Assembly (NCBI GenBank): GCA_905250885.1
Contig: CAJNOQ010003319.1
Span: 1-20,658, forward strand
Reading direction: 5' to 3'
DNA length: 20,658 nt
Origin: Didymodactylos carnosus
Lineage: Eukaryota > Rotifera > Eurotatoria > Philodinida > Philodinidae
Under the pieces are notes generated by a model that saw only the letters and a list, made by a program, of their open reading frames with translations, ran no database searches and was not told where the DNA came from. Positions 18,559-20,658 of this stretch are shown in pieces (within the stretch, counting starts at the first letter, position 1; every line of letters starts with the position of its first letter). The translations under genes were made by a program, and so were the position numbers.

Positions 18559-18941
18559 ATGGAAATACTGATGACTGTATCGATAAAAAAAATCATCGAC
18601 CGTTATGCCTCTGTCTTCCTTCAAAAATTGAGCAGTCGATTAGATGCCCTCGAACAACGTTTTGAAAACCTCAAGCAGCGTTTTCTAGAGCAAGATGAAT
18701 TTTTAAAACAGCAAGATAAGTGCGTCTTTGAATTGCCTCAAGTTGTGAATGAGCATGAAAGATATTCAAAAACGTACAATATTAGAATCGTTGGAGTACC
18801 GAAGAAACAATTGCAAGCAACTGGTCATCGCAGTAAAAAGAGGTTGGTCTCAACTTTGTATCCTCAATTGAAGTGGTTCATCGTAACGGAATGTATCGGA
18901 GAAAGAAAACTCGGCCGATTTTAATCAAGTTCTTGGGGTGA
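18559..18941 (+). pseudogene. decayed LINE (non-LTR retrotransposon) ORF1
   Basis: The 121-residue frame has a coiled-coil-like stretch (about 25-65, with LEQRFENLKQRFLEQ) followed by YSKTYNIRIVGVPKK (about 74-88). This is the signature junction into the RRM of L1/CR1-type ORF1 proteins, where RNA-binding trimeric ORF1 coats the element RNA. Further on, IGERKLGR resembles the conserved RIG..LGRPRP segment. The frame then stops at 18922-18924, but a shifted frame from 18918 continues as ILIKFLG, as expected for the family, before stopping at 18939-18941. So this is a 5'-incomplete, frameshifted remnant. No reverse transcriptase was found downstream. Confidence 0.7.
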
Positions 18942-19980
18942 TTATCTTATTATCATCTATTGGGGGGATTCTTTGAAAGCGTACCAGAGTTTACATCGAC
19001 CTTGTCCGAATTGTTCGAGCGTAACGGGACTAGTACAACTCGGACTCCTGATCACGAATATCACGTTCAAAAAATTTTAAAATAACGGCATGGTAGTCTT
19101 CTAGATCTGTGGAAATCTCATTTCCCAGCGAAATAGCCCTTTTGTGGGCGTTTTCACCATTTTCTAGCGGAACACTTTCATGAGTTGGTACCGTCAGATT
19201 AGATTCTATGTGTACAGAGCTACAAAATGATTAGCGGATAAAATGTTCCAAAATGTTAAGCATGGAAAATTTTTAAAAAAATCCTTTTTTCCGAAACGTA
19301 GGCCTTTTTTTCCCGATAAAACCATATCAACACAAGACAACAAGATATGCATTCGGCGCGTCTTTTCAAGCTCTATCCAATGAAGTGGTTCGAACTGAGA
19401 TTAGAAAACACTTAATGCTAGAAAAAAACAACTTTGGAGGCGATTTTTCTCGTTTTCAAAGTTTGAGTACGTGCTGCACCATTCTACGGGATTGCAGGAC
19501 GTGGTATGACATATATTTCGCATTACTCGACGCGGGCTATTAGAAAAACAGGTTTTCGTCAAGGGCCAAGAACTTTCAGATAAAGGTGCTTTTCCAGTTT
19601 CCGCCTTTTTCGAAGGTTCGTGGCCCCCTACGTACTACGAGTCATTGATGTGCAGGTGCATTTATAAGAGAGTATGTACTACGTGATTCATTTCATGACA
19701 ATGTTTTTATATGTATTCAGCGAATAATTAACGTAATGCTTAGCCTCCAAATGCATTACTGTTTTAAAGATAATTAACGCGGTATGTAAGATAAAATCTC
19801 TAGGCTACGATAAAGGTTAAAGCTTAGTTGCAACTGAGAGCAGAAAAGGATCCCATATTTTAAGACTGATACATCATTATTTGAACCTCATAACTCTTCC
19901 CGACTTCAGTAATCAAGACATTTTTTTGTTATGCGGCAACTAATCTACACTTTCTTCATCAGTTATGTGGTAAGGCTGCT
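18942..19980. other. intergenic sequence, probably old repeat debris
   Basis: No exon supported. A short inverted pair, AGGGCCAAGAACTT (about 19561-19575) and AAGGTTCGTGGCCCCCT (about 19613-19629), may mark a small element. No poly(A) tail or RT motif of the upstream LINE remnant is visible. Confidence 0.35.
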
Positions 19981-19983
19981 GTA

Positions 19984-20220
19984 TGTTCCCAGGTCGAACA
20001 ATACGGTACGTAAATGGCCGTGTTCGGCTAAATTACGGTGATTTTCGGCCTGGAAACGGTGACCATATACGCTGCATCGTATTACGGTTCAATTACAGTA
20101 TAATACGGTGCCGTACACGGTGTTCGCTTATGATGCTACGTAAATGCGCCGTATTCAACCCCCGCATACACGGTGTAACTAGGCCGCCCCAGGTGAAACT
20201 CATCTTACGGGATCTCACAA
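19984..20220. repeat. TACGGT-word repeat, first block
   Basis: A CpG-rich block in AT-rich DNA that reiterates TACGGT, ACGGTG, CCGTAC and CCGTATT in both directions. It starts near CCAGGTCGAAC. The frame at 19983-20240 is repeat-derived. Confidence 0.6.
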
Positions 20221-20410
20221 AATCTGCCATTTTCTTATGAAATCTTGTAACAAGATCTTACTGCATGACCTTACAAGATCTTTTCCTTGAAATATGTGAC
20301 TTAAATTTATTTCTTATCGCAAGATCATACGATTTCTTGTTATAAGATCTTATATGATCTTGCAAGAATCGATGACTTATTCTTATCACATAAATTTTGC
20401 TATGTAATGA
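20221..20410. repeat. AGATCTT-word repeat, copy 2 (inverted relative to copy 1)
   Basis: Dense in AAGATCTT, CAAGATC and TAAGATCTTA. About 20297-20400 on the minus strand aligns with 7368-7480. It lies between two TACGGT blocks, as though inserted into one larger TACGGT element or bounded by two of them. Confidence 0.6.
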
Positions 20411-20484
20411 TATTGAGTATATATATAACATAGTTCTTACAACAAAAATTAGAATTTTTTTCTTTCTTCGTCTTCAGACATCAG

Positions 20485-20658
20485 CTGACCCAGGTCGGTC
20501 AAAACGAATACCGTTTACGCGCCGTTTCACAGTAGTTAACGATGAAAAAAGGTGTATTTACGGCCGCAAACGGTCAGAATACTAGCAGTAAACGGAACGT
20601 ATTTCACCGTATGATAGGGAACAGTTTTACGGTCCGTATTTTCTCCGTACCGTAAACG
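20485..20658. repeat. TACGGT-word repeat, second block, runs off the window
   Basis: It starts near CCCAGGTCGGTC, similar to the start of the first block (CCAGGTCGAAC), and reiterates CCGTTTACG, TACGGCCG, TTTACGGTCCG and CCGTAAACG up to the last base. The far end is outside the window. Confidence 0.55.

Overview
The window is eukaryotic DNA: AT-rich, with genes broken into many short exons by GT..AG introns that are mostly 55-64 nt, and with inverted-repeat transposon debris between the genes. Small introns, gene content and base composition fit a small invertebrate. A rotifer, perhaps bdelloid, is my best guess, but nothing here proves the clade.

Three protein genes can be supported. A Nanos-like zinc-finger gene lies on the minus strand (805-1467). 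Two tandem plus-strand genes (8689-12647 and 15163-17800) encode CPEB1/Orb-class cytoplasmic polyadenylation element binding proteins, each with two RRMs and a C-terminal ZZ-type zinc domain. I rebuilt both CPEB genes exon by exon. Their first eleven introns sit at equivalent positions with the same phases, and many exon lengths are identical, so they are diverged tandem duplicates. Copy A has one extra intron near its 3' end and a 1.3-kb intron 8 that carries a hAT-like element. The N-terminal thirds have drifted almost beyond recognition, while the RRM and zinc parts are well conserved.

Nanos (with Pumilio) and CPEB are both regulators of maternal and germline mRNA translation, so the gene content is functionally coherent. 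The 3' UTR of CPEB copy B carries a CPE-type U-run directly abutting AATAAA and a Pumilio-type UGUANAUA site, which suggests auto- or cross-regulation. The Nanos protein keeps its first CCHC knuckle but lacks the last His and Cys of the second.

The remaining sequence is repeat-rich. It holds foldback elements (2915-3077, 3075-3496, 4634-4800), a Tc1/mariner-like MITE (6773-7144) with a diverged inverted partial copy (about 7820-7942), hAT-like MITEs (10526-11053 and 14077-14416) and a decayed LINE ORF1 (18559 to about 18941). There is also a striking set of elements built by reiterating one short word on both strands: GGGACTCCCG at 164-400, GAGTC/GACTC at 5064-5978, AGATCTT at about 7220-7600 and 20220-20400, GGGATGGGAC at 10526-11053, ACTTAAGT at 13530-13711, CCGGTC at 14077-14416 and TACGGT at 19990-20658. 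These word-iterating elements are the least explained structure in the window.
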